Positions 7,246 through 16,458 of a stretch of 64,000 nucleotides of DNA are shown piece after piece. Each line of letters begins with the position of its first letter. Position 1 is the stretch's first letter. The notes under the pieces were generated by a model. The model was not told where the DNA came from, made no database searches, and was given only the letters and a program-made list of their open reading frames with translations. The stretch spans positions 1 through 64,000 of the forward strand of contig JAFSTC010000073.1 in NCBI GenBank assembly GCA_017450705.1, written 5' to 3'. The position numbers and the translations under genes were made by a program. Source of the stretch: Lentisphaeria bacterium (GTDB lineage Bacteria; Verrucomicrobiota; Lentisphaeria; Victivallales; Victivallaceae).

Positions 7246-9507
7246 ATGAAATTTCCGCATCGTTTTTCCATTTTGACCGCCTTTTTTCTGGCGGCGGCGG
7301 CCGTCGCCTTCGAGCCGGAGAAGATCGTTCTGCCGGAGGATCCGTCCCCCGTCGAACAATATGCCGCCGAAACCCTTGCGAAATATATCGATCTTGCTTC
7401 CGGGCGAAAGCTCGCCGTTGTGAAGTCCGCCGCTCCCGTGAAAGGCGGCATCTGCGTCGGCCCCGAACTTGCGGCAAAGGGTCTGGGCAATCTCCCCGCC
7501 CTCACGGAGGAGGAATCCCTCGGGCGGAGCCGGGACAACACGCTCTTTCTCACCGGCGCGGGCAAAAGTTCCCGGGGGACGCTTTACGCCGCGTACGAGT
7601 TTCTGGAGCGGGAGCTGGGTGTGCGGTTTTACACCCCCCTCGCAGAGGAGGTCCCGCACAGGGAAAAACTGGATCTGAGAAACGTCGATTTCCGTTTTGC
7701 CCCCGCCTTTCCGCTGGGCCGGAACATCCTCCGCCTGACGGCGCCGGAGGGGATGAGCGAAGAAGAGTACAATGACTTCCTTTCCAAATCCCGCATCAAC
7801 ACCGTGTACGGTTTCGGCAAGGTCGACGCCAAGTTCGGCCCCGTCTGGCGCTCCGTGCCCGAAGACGGCGACTCCATGTATCTTTTCGTCCCGGCCTCCA
7901 AGTATTACAAGGACCATCCGGAATTCTTCGCGCTGCGGAACGGCAAACGCCAGAACGCCGCCGGCCGCGGCGGCATGGCCCAGCCTCAGGTGTGCTTCTC
8001 AAACCCCGAACTGCGAAAGACGCTCCTCGCGGAGGTCAGAGCCTACTGGAAAAAACGCGGCGCGCCCAAAGACGCCTTTCTGCGCATCACCAACAACGAC
8101 AACGACAGGATCTGCCAGTGCGAAGCGTGCGCGGCCGTCAACAAGGAGGAGGGCAGTCACGCGGGCATCTATCTGCGGGTGATCAACTGGATCGCCTCAG
8201 AGATGAGCAAGGAGTACCCCGACATCAAAATCCTCGCCAACGCCTACTGGACCACCCGGAGGACGCCGCAGAAGACCCGCCCCGCGGCCAATGTCTATCT
8301 GAAATTCTGCGACATCGAGGGGACTTTCAGCCGCAGACTGGACGACCCCGTCGATCCCGTCAACAAGGGGATCTTCAGGGACATCAACAACTGGGGGAAG
8401 ATCGGCGGCAAACTTTACGCGACGACCTACACCACGGATTTCACCCGCTTCCTCTACCCCATCAACGATTACGACACCTTCCCCTACAACCTGCGGCTCT
8501 ATCACAAGCACGGGGCGCAGGCATTTCAGGACCACAGCTCATGGCACGTGCGGGGCGTGGATTTCGAAGCGTGGCGCTATTATCTTGCCGCGCGGCTGAT
8601 GCGGGATCCCGCCTTCGACGAGAAAACCGGACGCCGGGAGTTTTTCCGCTTCTACTTCGGTCCGGCGGAAGGGGCCATGAACGACTATTACGAACTCATC
8701 CGGAACGCCGCGAAAAAGCACAATTACCAGACGGGATGCTTCTTCCTCTTCCCCTCCTTCTACGACCGGGATTTCCAGGAGAAGGCCGCGGAGATCTTCG
8801 ACCGGGCCGGGAAGCTCTGCGGCGGCAAGGAACCCTACGCCTCCCGGACGGCCAGGGAGCGGGTCTCCCTGCGCTTCATGGAGGCAAGCAGCGGAGCGCT
8901 GTTTTCCTCCTATCCCGCGGAAAAGCAGAAAGCCCTTCTCCATGAACTGGCCGCCTCCTGCCGCCGTTTCGGCGTCACCAAGCGCTCCAACGTCCGCGGC
9001 GACACCATGGAAAAATGGATCAAGGAGCGTCTCGCGGCGGCGAAACAGGTCATCATCGAGCCCGGTGTGCCCTTCCTCGTCCCGCCCGATCTTGTGAGCG
9101 GCGGCAAAAAGCTGACTGAGAACAATGAGAGCGTCGTCGAAATGACCCGCCCGGAAAAGCAGAGGATCCTCCGGAGCTACTCGGCACAGTACTATACGGC
9201 CGATCCCGGCATGCGCTACGACGTTTCCGTGCGGGTCAAGGCCGAATTCGCTCCCGGCGCGGCCAAAGCGGGGCATGCCTTCGCCGCGGGGTGGGAGCCG
9301 GGCTTCCGCAATCAGCCCGACGGCATGGAAAAGGGCATCGTCTGCCGGGACCTGCCGGAGGGGAAATACGCGGACATCCCCATCGCAAAAGCCGTCCACG
9401 CCCGCACGGCCTATTCCTACTTCTACCTCAAACCCGTGTTCACCGAAAAATCGGGTCTCAAATCCCTCCGTTTCGCGGGATTTGTCCTGACCCCGGTCAA
9501 AAAGTAA
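7246..9507 (+). CDS. Secreted DUF4838 protein (alpha-glucuronidase/GH20-like N-fold)
   Basis: A 753-residue protein with a clear signal peptide (about 21 residues, ending AAAVAF). Residues about 25-130 resemble the accessory alpha/beta domain found before GH20 and GH67 catalytic domains ([12 protein letters not shown], then [20 protein letters not shown] in part). The DUF4838 domain follows, with [15 protein letters not shown], a C-x-C-x2-C motif near residue 288. The last 150 residues are beta-rich and may bind carbohydrate. The activity is not established for the family; a glycoside hydrolase barrel is likely. It has its own promoter and leads an operon with a pseudopilin 28 bases downstream and two more genes. 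Confidence 0.8.
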   Translation: MKFPHRFSILTAFFLAAAAVAFEPEKIVLPEDPSPVEQYAAETLAKYIDLASGRKLAVVKSAAPVKGGICVGPELAAKGLGNLPALTEEESLGRSRDNTLFLTGAGKSSRGTLYAAYEFLERELGVRFYTPLAEEVPHREKLDLRNVDFRFAPAFPLGRNILRLTAPEGMSEEEYNDFLSKSRINTVYGFGKVDAKFGPVWRSVPEDGDSMYLFVPASKYYKDHPEFFALRNGKRQNAAGRGGMAQPQVCFSNPELRKTLLAEVRAYWKKRGAPKDAFLRITNNDNDRICQCEACAAVNKEEGSHAGIYLRVINWIASEMSKEYPDIKILANAYWTTRRTPQKTRPAANVYLKFCDIEGTFSRRLDDPVDPVNKGIFRDINNWGKIGGKLYATTYTTDFTRFLYPINDYDTFPYNLRLYHKHGAQAFQDHSSWHVRGVDFEAWRYYLAARLMRDPAFDEKTGRREFFRFYFGPAEGAMNDYYELIRNAAKKHNYQTGCFFLFPSFYDRDFQEKAAEIFDRAGKLCGGKEPYASRTARERVSLRFMEASSGALFSSYPAEKQKALLHELAASCRRFGVTKRSNVRGDTMEKWIKERLAAAKQVIIEPGVPFLVPPDLVSGGKKLTENNESVVEMTRPEKQRILRSYSAQYYTADPGMRYDVSVRVKAEFAPGAAKAGHAFAAGWEPGFRNQPDGMEKGIVCRDLPEGKYADIPIAKAVHARTAYSYFYLKPVFTEKSGLKSLRFAGFVLTPVKK

Positions 9508-9535
9508 CTTCCAACAACCAGAAAGGAGACAAAAT

Positions 9536-10339
9536 ATGAGTCAACAGTTTTCCCGTTCCGTCCGTTGCCGGGGCAAGGTCTTCCCCGCATGCCGTTTCAC
9601 GTTGATCGAGCTCCTCGTCGTGATCGCGATCATCGCGATCCTGGCCGCCATGCTCATGCCCGCTCTGCAGCAGGCCCGGGAGCGGGGCCGCGACGCGTCG
9701 TGCAAAAACAATCTCAAGGCGATCGGCATGGCACAAACCTTCTACGTGGACGAGTGCGGCTGGTGTCTGATGGACGTCTCCCGCAAACACCCCAGCTACC
9801 CCGGAACCAGCACGACCCAGAATTACTGGGTCGATATCCTGCTCAAAAATCTCATAGCCGGCAAAATGGTCTACGCCTGCCCCTCGGACACGGCGGCCGC
9901 AAAGGCCATCGCCTGGAAGGGCTCCGCGGGACAGCACGTCGTGGATCCGTCGTACGTGAGCTACGGGATCAACGCCGAAGGGATCCGGCTCACCAAGAAG
10001 GGCTCGGGCGACATGGACGAAAGTCTGCGCATCAAGCCGTCGATGATCAAGTACCCATCGCGGTTCTACTCCTTCATGGACAGCGCCAGCTGTTCGAAGC
10101 CGACGACGAACAGTTACTTTTTCGTCCGGGCGGCCATGCCGAGCAGCCCCTCTTATCAGGGCATGCCCAACTTGATCCGCCACGGCGGTTCGGGCAACAT
10201 CGTGTTTTTCGACGCTCACATCGGCTCGGTCAAGTCCACGCTGTTTCTGGATCCCTGGAACGACAGCGCCTTCGGCAGCCGCAACGAGGGTTCCGCCAAA
10301 CTGCCCAGCTGGACCTACGACGGGAAAAAGGCGCTGTAG
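9536..10339 (+). CDS. Pseudopilin-like protein with prepilin N-terminus and H-x9-D motif (1 of 5)
   Basis: A 267-residue protein. After 20 basic residues comes the class III signal-type segment [20 protein letters not shown], then ALQQARERG and a variable domain. Shared landmarks of the group are present: CPSD near residue 119, [10 protein letters not shown] near 180 and [13 protein letters not shown] near 221, the last being an H-x9-DG motif with Ala for Gly. Proteins of this build (DUF1559-like, pre_pil_HX9DG) are abundant in PVC bacteria and have no settled function. The residue before the mature Phe is Arg, not the usual Gly. AGGAG lies 7 bases before the ATG. It lies between two carbohydrate-active genes in one operon. 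Confidence 0.9.
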   Translation: MSQQFSRSVRCRGKVFPACRFTLIELLVVIAIIAILAAMLMPALQQARERGRDASCKNNLKAIGMAQTFYVDECGWCLMDVSRKHPSYPGTSTTQNYWVDILLKNLIAGKMVYACPSDTAAAKAIAWKGSAGQHVVDPSYVSYGINAEGIRLTKKGSGDMDESLRIKPSMIKYPSRFYSFMDSASCSKPTTNSYFFVRAAMPSSPSYQGMPNLIRHGGSGNIVFFDAHIGSVKSTLFLDPWNDSAFGSRNEGSAKLPSWTYDGKKAL

Positions 10340-10355
10340 AGAGGAGGGGAACATC

Positions 10356-11696
10356 ATGGCCGACGTATTCCGCGTCTCGAACGTCCCGGAAAAATCGAAG
10401 GCGCGCTTTGCGGGCAAACCCGATCATCTTGCGATCTGCTTCTGGATGTGGGCGCTGTTCAACGCCCCCTCGGACGAGGATTATCCGGCCTACGCCGAAA
10501 AAGTCCTGGGCGAGATCGCCGAGCGCGGCTTCAACTGCGTCCGCATGGATGACGGCGCGGGACTGTTCTGCGATATCCGCGGCGTCCCCCGGGGTCCGGT
10601 CCGCTGGCACCGCTATGCCCGGCCTTATCAGGCGACGCGTCAGACCTCCGAAGACGGATGCGGGCTGATCCCGAAACGGCTCCTGATCTTCTGCCGGGCC
10701 GCCGCGAGGCACGGGATCCGGCTGATCCTCTCCAGCTGGTACTACATGCACACGAACTGGTATCTGGAGGAGTCCGTCAACGCGGAGCTTTTCGAGGGGC
10801 TCCCCACCGTCGCCGGGAGGATCGCCTACTTCACGGAAGAGCACAACAGGATCCTGCGGCTTTTGCGGGAGAACGGTCTGCTCCACGTGGTTGCATTTGT
10901 CGAGCTCTTCAACGAATTCGAAAATCTGAAATACACCCTGACCCCAGAGGCGGGGAAGATCACGCCGGAGGAAGCCGCGGCATGGCGCCCCCTGCTGGAA
11001 GACGCCTACGCGTGCCTCAAGCGCGAAAATCCGGAAATCCTGTTCGCCTGGGACAGTTCCACGCCGTGGATGAGGAAAGACCTGATCCCCCGCAACGCGG
11101 ATGTTCTGAACTACCATCACTACTACATGTGGGGCGCGCTGTACGGCTGGCTCGACAGATCCCTCGCCACCGGGCGTCTGAAAGACACGGAGTTCCCGCC
11201 GGAGATCGCCTGTTTTCTGCGGAAAGACCGCCCGAGCCGTGAAGACATCGTCCGGGCGCGGTCCCGCTGGGGGAAGATCCGCGCCGGCTTCGAGTGGACG
11301 CCCCGCATGATGCTTTTCAACGGGCTGGATCCGGCAAAGATCCCGGAAGTGGAAAAGCGCATCGCCGATTCTTTCGACGAAAACCGCGCCTCCTTCATGG
11401 GGAAACTCAAGGAGGGGCTGGATATCGTGATGAAGATCCGCGACGAGATCCTGCCGGGGGCCCCCGTCGTCATGGGCGAAGGAACGTCGTGCTGCACCTG
11501 CGACAAAATTCTTTTCGAAGAGCACAGCGACGCGTTCTGGAAGATGCTGGAGGAACAAGCGCTTCTGCTGCGGGGAAACGGGCTCTGGGGCACGGTGGTG
11601 CGCACGGGCAGCGCCCCCGTGGATATCTCATGGAACATGAGGGCGGAATCCTTCCGGAAAGTCAATCTGCTGTTCCTGAACGGCGCGGAAGGGTAA
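10356..11696 (+). CDS. Clan GH-A-like glycoside hydrolase (cellulase/GH5-like)
   Basis: A 446-residue protein that reads as a (beta/alpha)8 barrel hydrolase. VELFNEFEN near residue 188 fits the NE acid/base motif at strand 4, and VVMGEGT near 372 fits the nucleophile Glu at strand 7 of clan GH-A enzymes. The exact family and substrate cannot be assigned. No signal peptide, so it is expected in the cytoplasm, unlike its neighbours. GAGGAGG precedes the ATG at 10356, and only 16 bases separate it from the pseudopilin, so it is co-transcribed. The first 30 residues include a WMWALFNAPSDEDY stretch typical of the first barrel strand. Confidence 0.7.
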   Translation: MADVFRVSNVPEKSKARFAGKPDHLAICFWMWALFNAPSDEDYPAYAEKVLGEIAERGFNCVRMDDGAGLFCDIRGVPRGPVRWHRYARPYQATRQTSEDGCGLIPKRLLIFCRAAARHGIRLILSSWYYMHTNWYLEESVNAELFEGLPTVAGRIAYFTEEHNRILRLLRENGLLHVVAFVELFNEFENLKYTLTPEAGKITPEEAAAWRPLLEDAYACLKRENPEILFAWDSSTPWMRKDLIPRNADVLNYHHYYMWGALYGWLDRSLATGRLKDTEFPPEIACFLRKDRPSREDIVRARSRWGKIRAGFEWTPRMMLFNGLDPAKIPEVEKRIADSFDENRASFMGKLKEGLDIVMKIRDEILPGAPVVMGEGTSCCTCDKILFEEHSDAFWKMLEEQALLLRGNGLWGTVVRTGSAPVDISWNMRAESFRKVNLLFLNGAEG

Positions 11697-11735
11697 GGCC
11701 CGCACATAAAGCAATATCAAGAAAGGAAGCATTCC

Positions 11736-12389
11736 ATGAAAAAGTTTTTTGCCCTGTTGTCGGCCGCCGTGCTGGGAAACGTGTTTGCAGTTGAATATGA
11801 CGTGAAGCAGCTGACCCTCTGCGAGGGCGCGGCTGTCGAAAACGGCGTCCTCGTGCTGGACGGGAAAAAGGCCTATGCGACGATCCCCGGCACGGAGGAT
11901 GTGGCCATTGCCGCCCCGGGCGTGACCTTTTCCTGCGCCGTGAAGCCTAAATTCGACGCCCGCAAGGGGAAAGACGGGGAGATCATGGACTCTTATTTCT
12001 CCAAGAAAGGAGCGCCCTTCACTCTCTGCCGCTGGGCCGGGATCCTCTCCGCCCGCGTCATGGACGCGGGAACGAAAAAGTACCACGTCGAAAGATGCTG
12101 GGCATTGCCCAAAGCCGGAGAGTGGACCCATCTGGCCTTCGTCTTCGAACCGGCAATCGATAAGGGAAATGCCTGGATCCAGCGCATCTACGTCAACGGG
12201 AAACTGGTCCATGAAAAAACCGCGGAGGGGCTCTCTCCCGCCGCCGGCAAGGGCCCCGTGGAGCTGGGCAAGGGCTGGGGCGGTCCATGGATGTTCACGG
12301 GGGAAATGGCCGATATCGTCATCGAACGCAAGGCGCTGACCGCCGCCGAAGCGGCCGCCCTCTCCGCCAAAAGCCGGGCCGGGAAATAA
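11736..12389 (+). CDS. Secreted LamG/concanavalin-like lectin-fold protein
   Basis: A 217-residue exported protein with an 18-residue signal peptide (MKKFFALLSAAVLGNVFA) followed by one LamG-type jelly roll. Diagnostic pieces are EWTHLAFVFEP and IYVNGKLV, then FTGEMADIVIERKALTAAEA near the C-terminus, the usual last strand of such domains. No catalytic module is attached, so it probably binds a glycan at the cell surface or in the periplasm. It is the last gene of the DUF4838-pseudopilin-hydrolase operon, 39 bases after the hydrolase, with AAGAAAGGAAG before the ATG. The next gene converges on it from the other strand 41 bases away, with no clear terminator between. Confidence 0.78.
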   Translation: MKKFFALLSAAVLGNVFAVEYDVKQLTLCEGAAVENGVLVLDGKKAYATIPGTEDVAIAAPGVTFSCAVKPKFDARKGKDGEIMDSYFSKKGAPFTLCRWAGILSARVMDAGTKKYHVERCWALPKAGEWTHLAFVFEPAIDKGNAWIQRIYVNGKLVHEKTAEGLSPAAGKGPVELGKGWGGPWMFTGEMADIVIERKALTAAEAAALSAKSRAGK

Positions 12390-12430
12390 ACCCGTTCCGC
12401 AAAAAACACTTCCCCCCCGGCTGCGCCCGG

Positions 12431-14278
12431 TCAGCCGTTTTTGCTGTCCGGGGAGCGCTCGGGGGGATATGCCGTTTCCCCGGCGCGTTGCTCGGAAAGG
12501 ATGAGCCCGCACATCATGGCCGCAAGCAGAAGCGGCTTGACGATGACGGCGATCCGGATCTCCGGATAACAGCCGAACTGGTAGAAATTCAACGGGATCA
12601 GCAGCAGAACGGATCCCGCCGTCCAAAGCGCGTCATATCGCGAGCCCCCGCCGCGGAAAATGAAGAAAAGAAGCGGTATCAGAAGGTGCATCAGCGTGTA
12701 ATCGAAGGAAAAGTGGGGCAACAGCAGAAAACAGCCGATCAGCAGGAACAGCCGCTTCCAGTACGCCCTGACGCGGAAGACGACCGCCGCGGCGACTGCG
12801 GAAAAAATGACGACCGCCGCGGCCGTGAAGACGCCCTGCAGTTCGCCTCCCCGTTCCGCGGGGAATCCGAACAGTCCCAGCCCCAGCGCCCGCGCCGCCC
12901 CGTAGAGGGTGTGGTTGAAACTGATGCCGTTGTATGAAGCCGAAGCAAACGCGTTGAACTGGCGCAGATTCTCCAGCAGCAGCGGCAGCGACCCCCGGAC
13001 GACGGCAAAACTCCCCAGAAAGATCAGCAGGGAAAAGAGCGCGGTCAACGCGGCTTCACGCCAGCGGCGGTCCGCCAGAAACAGGACGCCCAGCACGCCG
13101 GGATAGAGTTTGCAGTTGATCGCCATCGCCAGCAGCAGCGCCGCCGCGGTGTAATGCTTTCTGTCGTAGGAGAAGGCGAACAGCGCGACAAGGGCGTAGA
13201 CGATCAGCTCCAGATTGCCCCGGTCGATGGCGAACTGCACCGGATAGGCCGCGCAGAGCAGCACCGCCAGCCAGACGCGGCGGCCGCCGGAAATGGAAAA
13301 CGCGCAATAGGGAAAGAGAAGATAAAACGCCGCTCCCAGAAGAAGATAGAGCAGGAGCGCATCGGTTTGGGCCAGCAAGGAAAAGGGGACGAGCAGACAG
13401 TAGATCAGCGGGAAGTAGTTCCCGCCGCGGACGTCGGGCAGATAGACATTCAGCTTCGGCGAGACACGGGCGAAAACGTCGTAAAAATCCCCGAACCGGA
13501 CCTCGGGCCAGTAGAGATAGGTGCCGTAGGGGTATCCCGTGCGCCCGCAGCACCGGTGAAACAGCACGACGGCCAGGGCGGCGAAAAGTCCGCAGACGAT
13601 CAGGGAGGCGGCCGTCTTCAGTCTGCGCGACGCCGGATCGTTTTCGGTTTTCCATGTGCGCCGCAGAAAGACGTATTCCTCGCAGCCGAGCCAGAACAGG
13701 ACCGCCGCGCCCCCGAGGATCAGCAGCAGCGGCGAATAGCGGACACAGGCCGCCTCAAGTCCCATCAGAGTGCAGTTCTGCCGGAAGCAGAGCAGATAAA
13801 ACGGGGAAGAGGGCCTTTCCGGAAGCGTCATTTTCACGATCATCGTCCTGTCGCTGTCTTCCGGTCTGAGCATGACGTGAAACAGGCGGTCCCGCTGCAG
13901 AAGGGAAAGGTGCCACGCGCCGCCGGGTCTCTGCGCCGGATAAAAACCGGGACCCGCCTTCGAGCTGAGGGCAAGCCCCTCCCGGCGTCCGTGCAGTGCG
14001 AAGAGCGGGGCAGTCTCCCCGCCGCGGACGACGGCCAGGAGTTCGCCCGTGCGCTGCGGCGTGAATTTCAGACGCACCCGGGCCGGATTGCCGAGATTTC
14101 CGCCGATCGGTTCCGAGTAAAGCTCCCACGAGTCGCAGTCGGGAAAAAGCTCCCCCGCGGGGGACACGCAGGGACGGCGGCCGTCCTGAAGCAGAAATAT
14201 ACCGATGAACAGCCAAAAGGCGGCCGTGCAGCCCCGTACCCACACGATCATGCTCGCTTTTACCGAAGAGACTTTCAT
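12431..14278 (-). CDS. Polytopic membrane protein, GT87/DUF2029-like glycosyltransferase
   Basis: A 615-residue integral membrane protein with about ten hydrophobic segments. A soluble, beta-rich loop (about residues 40-170) follows the first segment. The signature region is FAIDRGNLELIVYALVALFA (in part) followed by AMAINCKLYPG, typical of polyprenol-phosphate-mannose-dependent GT87 mannosyltransferases (DUF2029). Donor and acceptor are unknown. I chose the ATG at 14278 because it directly precedes the first membrane segment; the frame is open for 33 more codons upstream, but these are Arg-rich and lie near the promoter at 14369-14397. The gene lies downstream of hisC and the solute-binding gene on the same strand. 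Confidence 0.7.
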   Translation of the reverse strand: MKVSSVKASMIVWVRGCTAAFWLFIGIFLLQDGRRPCVSPAGELFPDCDSWELYSEPIGGNLGNPARVRLKFTPQRTGELLAVVRGGETAPLFALHGRREGLALSSKAGPGFYPAQRPGGAWHLSLLQRDRLFHVMLRPEDSDRTMIVKMTLPERPSSPFYLLCFRQNCTLMGLEAACVRYSPLLLILGGAAVLFWLGCEEYVFLRRTWKTENDPASRRLKTAASLIVCGLFAALAVVLFHRCCGRTGYPYGTYLYWPEVRFGDFYDVFARVSPKLNVYLPDVRGGNYFPLIYCLLVPFSLLAQTDALLLYLLLGAAFYLLFPYCAFSISGGRRVWLAVLLCAAYPVQFAIDRGNLELIVYALVALFAFSYDRKHYTAAALLLAMAINCKLYPGVLGVLFLADRRWREAALTALFSLLIFLGSFAVVRGSLPLLLENLRQFNAFASASYNGISFNHTLYGAARALGLGLFGFPAERGGELQGVFTAAAVVIFSAVAAAVVFRVRAYWKRLFLLIGCFLLLPHFSFDYTLMHLLIPLLFFIFRGGGSRYDALWTAGSVLLLIPLNFYQFGCYPEIRIAVIVKPLLLAAMMCGLILSEQRAGETAYPPERSPDSKNG

Positions 14279-14368
14279 TTTCCCGCTGGCTTTCTTTCCC
14301 GTCCGGGTGTGCCGCACCGGTTTTCGGCCGTTCCCGTACGGCCCGGCCGCGCGCGGCCGACGCCTTCT

Positions 14369-14397
14369 AAGGTACATCCTCTTACGCGCAAATGCAA
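14369..14397 (-). promoter_or_regulatory. Promoter of the GT87-like gene
   Basis: On the minus strand: TTGCAT (14397-14392), a 17-base spacer and TACCTT (14374-14369), leaving a leader of about 80 bases before the ATG at 14278. Confidence 0.5.
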
Positions 14398-14423
14398 GCC
14401 GCCGGACGAAAAACCGGATCTCC

Positions 14424-15212
14424 TTACAGCGGGAGGAACCCGACGTTCTCCAGCTCCCTGTAAAAGGAAGCGGACTTCATTTCGTCGAGAAAACGCCGCG
14501 CCGCGGACGTCGGACTGCCGGGCGCGAGGACGTAATAACGCCAGCAGAGAAGATACTTCCCCGATGCGACGTTCCCGGGCGTCGGCGGCACGCCGTTGAC
14601 CTCGAGGATCTTGACGCCGGCGGGAACATTCGGCGTCAGCAGACCGAAGCCGAAGGCCTCGGGATCGCCCCCCGCCATCAGGACCACCTGCGCCGTGGAG
14701 CTGACGCAGAAAATATCCTTGGCGAGCTCCTCGACGCCGAGGAGACTCTCCGCAAGACCGTGTCCCGGAGCCCGGGACTTGAGTCCGTAACGGTGGATGT
14801 CGGTGTTTTTCACGGGGTAGTACGGCCGCCAGTTGGGCCGGGGAGAGGTCAGGAGCGCTTTGAGATCCCGCAGTTCGACGGAGACGATCCCGTTGGAAGC
14901 GTTCACGCAGAGCGCCAGCACCTCGGCGGCGAACATCCGGCACAGCGGGGGCCGCGCGGCGGGAAGATTGCCGTGCTCCAGCACGACGAGATCGGCCCGG
15001 CCCGCGGCGAGGCGCGACTTGGCCTCGTCGGGCGTCACCCGGTCGATGATGACGCTCCAGTTCTCCCTGAGCGCCAGCGGCAAAGCCAGGGCGTTGAGGG
15101 CGGGGATCCCGGCGCGGGAGGCGTCCGCGATCCGCAGAGCCCCCCCCGCGAAGAGCGGAGAAAAGAGCCCCGCCAGCAGAAGCGCCGTCAGGATTTTAAG
15201 AGAATATCTCAT
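14424..15212 (-). CDS. Periplasmic solute-binding protein (PstS-like fold)
   Basis: A 262-residue exported protein with a signal peptide (MRYSLKILTALLLAGLFSPL, then FAGG). The mature part resembles type-2 periplasmic binding proteins of the phosphate-binding type: RIADASRAGIPALNALA near the start, GRADLVVLEHGN, and a C-terminal lobe with GNVASGKYLLCWRYYVLAP. It is short for PstS, and no ABC permease or ATPase is nearby, so it may be a solute sensor or an orphan receptor. The ATG at 15212 lies inside the end of hisC (17-base overlap), and the cleavable signal starts exactly there, so translation is probably coupled to hisC. The ligand is unknown. Confidence 0.65.
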   Translation of the reverse strand: MRYSLKILTALLLAGLFSPLFAGGALRIADASRAGIPALNALALPLALRENWSVIIDRVTPDEAKSRLAAGRADLVVLEHGNLPAARPPLCRMFAAEVLALCVNASNGIVSVELRDLKALLTSPRPNWRPYYPVKNTDIHRYGLKSRAPGHGLAESLLGVEELAKDIFCVSSTAQVVLMAGGDPEAFGFGLLTPNVPAGVKILEVNGVPPTPGNVASGKYLLCWRYYVLAPGSPTSAARRFLDEMKSASFYRELENVGFLPL

Positions 15213-16251
15213 CGATCGCGGCGAGCAGTCGGGCATTTTCCGCGGGGGTTCCCACGGTGATGCGCAGATAGGCTGCGGTGACGGGCGCGGAAAAATAGCG
15301 CACGATGACGGCCCGGCGGCGCAATTCGTCGAAAACGCGTCTGGCGTCGCCTCCCGGGGGGGAGACGAAGAGGAAGTTGCTGGCCGAGTCGGCGACGAAG
15401 AAGTTCCGTTTCCTCAGCTCCCCTGCCAGCGCTTCCCGCATGGAAACGACCTCGTTCCGCCGGGCGGTGAAGTACTTTTCGTCGCGGAAAGCGGCCAGTC
15501 CCGCCGTCTGGGTGAGCATATCGAGGTTGTAGGAGTCCTTGAGCTTCATGAGGCCCGTGATGATTTCCTCCGCCGCGATGCCGTACCCGAGGCGGATCCC
15601 AGCCATGGAGTAACTCTTGGAAAAGGTCCTGATGACGATGACGTTGGGCAGCTCCCGTGCAAAGTCCACGCAGTTGTCGGGAGCGAAATCGGCGTAGGCC
15701 TCGTCGATGACGACGATGCCGTCGAAGTTTTCGCAGATGCCCTTGACTGTCTCCCGGGGGAAAAGGGTCCCCGTGGGCGCGTTGGGGCGCACGATCATAA
15801 GCAGATTGGCGGGGGCGGCCTGTTCGAGGAGATCCGCAGGCAGGGCAAAGGTGCGCGGTTCGAGTCCGATGCGGATGACGGGAGCGCCCTGCATGGCGGC
15901 CAGTTCCTGATAGAGGGAGTAGCTGGGATCCAGCACGGCGACGGGGCGGTCGGGCGAAGAAAAGGCCCGGAAGATCATGGTCAAAAGATCGTCGGAACCG
16001 TTGCCCGCGATGACATTGGCGCGGGAAACGCCCCACCGGGAGGCGAAAGCGTCGCGCAGGGCGTCGGCCATGGGGTCGGGGTAGCGGCGGAGCCGGGAAC
16101 AGTCGAAGGCGCGCAAAACCTTTTCCACCTCCGGACTGGGCGGAAAGGGGTTCTCGTTGGTGTTGAGTTTGACGAGGTCGGCCATCTTGGGCTGTTCACC
16201 GGGAACATACCCCGCCATGGCGTCGATCTCCGGACGGAAATAGGACTTCAT
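15196..16251 (-). CDS. hisC: Histidinol-phosphate aminotransferase
   Basis: A 351-residue class I/II PLP-dependent aminotransferase that converts imidazole-acetol phosphate and glutamate to histidinol phosphate and 2-oxoglutarate. Diagnostic motifs are KLNTNENPFPPSP near the N-terminus, RPNAPTG, VIDEAYADFA and TFSKSYSMAGIRLGYG, where the first Lys binds PLP (about residue 211). A related aminotransferase specificity is possible because no other his genes are present. The ATG at 16251 has GCGGAG just upstream. In-frame ATGs at 16293 and 16281 are rejected: the first touches the -10 of the gene's own promoter and the second lies too near the predicted transcript start. The gene is divergent from rpsD. 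Confidence 0.88.
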   Translation of the reverse strand: MKSYFRPEIDAMAGYVPGEQPKMADLVKLNTNENPFPPSPEVEKVLRAFDCSRLRRYPDPMADALRDAFASRWGVSRANVIAGNGSDDLLTMIFRAFSSPDRPVAVLDPSYSLYQELAAMQGAPVIRIGLEPRTFALPADLLEQAAPANLLMIVRPNAPTGTLFPRETVKGICENFDGIVVIDEAYADFAPDNCVDFARELPNVIVIRTFSKSYSMAGIRLGYGIAAEEIITGLMKLKDSYNLDMLTQTAGLAAFRDEKYFTARRNEVVSMREALAGELRKRNFFVADSASNFLFVSPPGGDARRVFDELRRRAVIVRYFSAPVTAAYLRITVGTPAENARLLAAIDEIFS

Positions 16252-16294
16252 TTTCTCCGCGGCTCCATTTGCTTTTCTCATCGATTTCGTCATT

Positions 16295-16323
16295 AATATA
16301 GCCGTCCGGAACGACTTTTGCCA
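16295..16323 (-). promoter_or_regulatory. Promoter of hisC
   Basis: On the minus strand TATATT (16300-16295) is followed by A. The -35 17 bases upstream is weak (TGGCAA, 16323-16318). Confidence 0.55.
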
Positions 16324-16332
16324 GTTCCGCGC

Positions 16333-16361
16333 TTGAAAAATCGCCGTCCCGGGGTTATATT
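16333..16361 (+). promoter_or_regulatory. Promoter of rpsD
   Basis: TTGAAA at 16333-16338, a 17-base spacer and TATATT at 16356-16361 followed by A. The leader to the ATG is about 90 bases, long enough to hold the structured element at 16375-16421. Confidence 0.75.
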
Positions 16362-16374
16362 AGTCGAACGTCAT

Positions 16375-16421
16375 CGCGGAACGGGCCCCAGAAGAGATTC
16401 AGGCTTGACACCCGGTCCGCG
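16375..16421 (+). promoter_or_regulatory. Structured rpsD leader, candidate S4 autoregulatory RNA
   Basis: CGCGGAACGGG (16375-16385) pairs with CCCGGTCCGCG (16411-16421), 10 of 11 positions, around a 25-base loop. It lies wholly in the untranslated leader, between the promoter and the ribosome site. S4 is a known translational autoregulator in other bacteria, so this is a reasonable candidate; the stem itself is seen, the role is inferred. Confidence 0.5.
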
Positions 16422-16458
16422 GAAAAAAACAGAAAAACATAAGGAAAGGGATCAGGTT

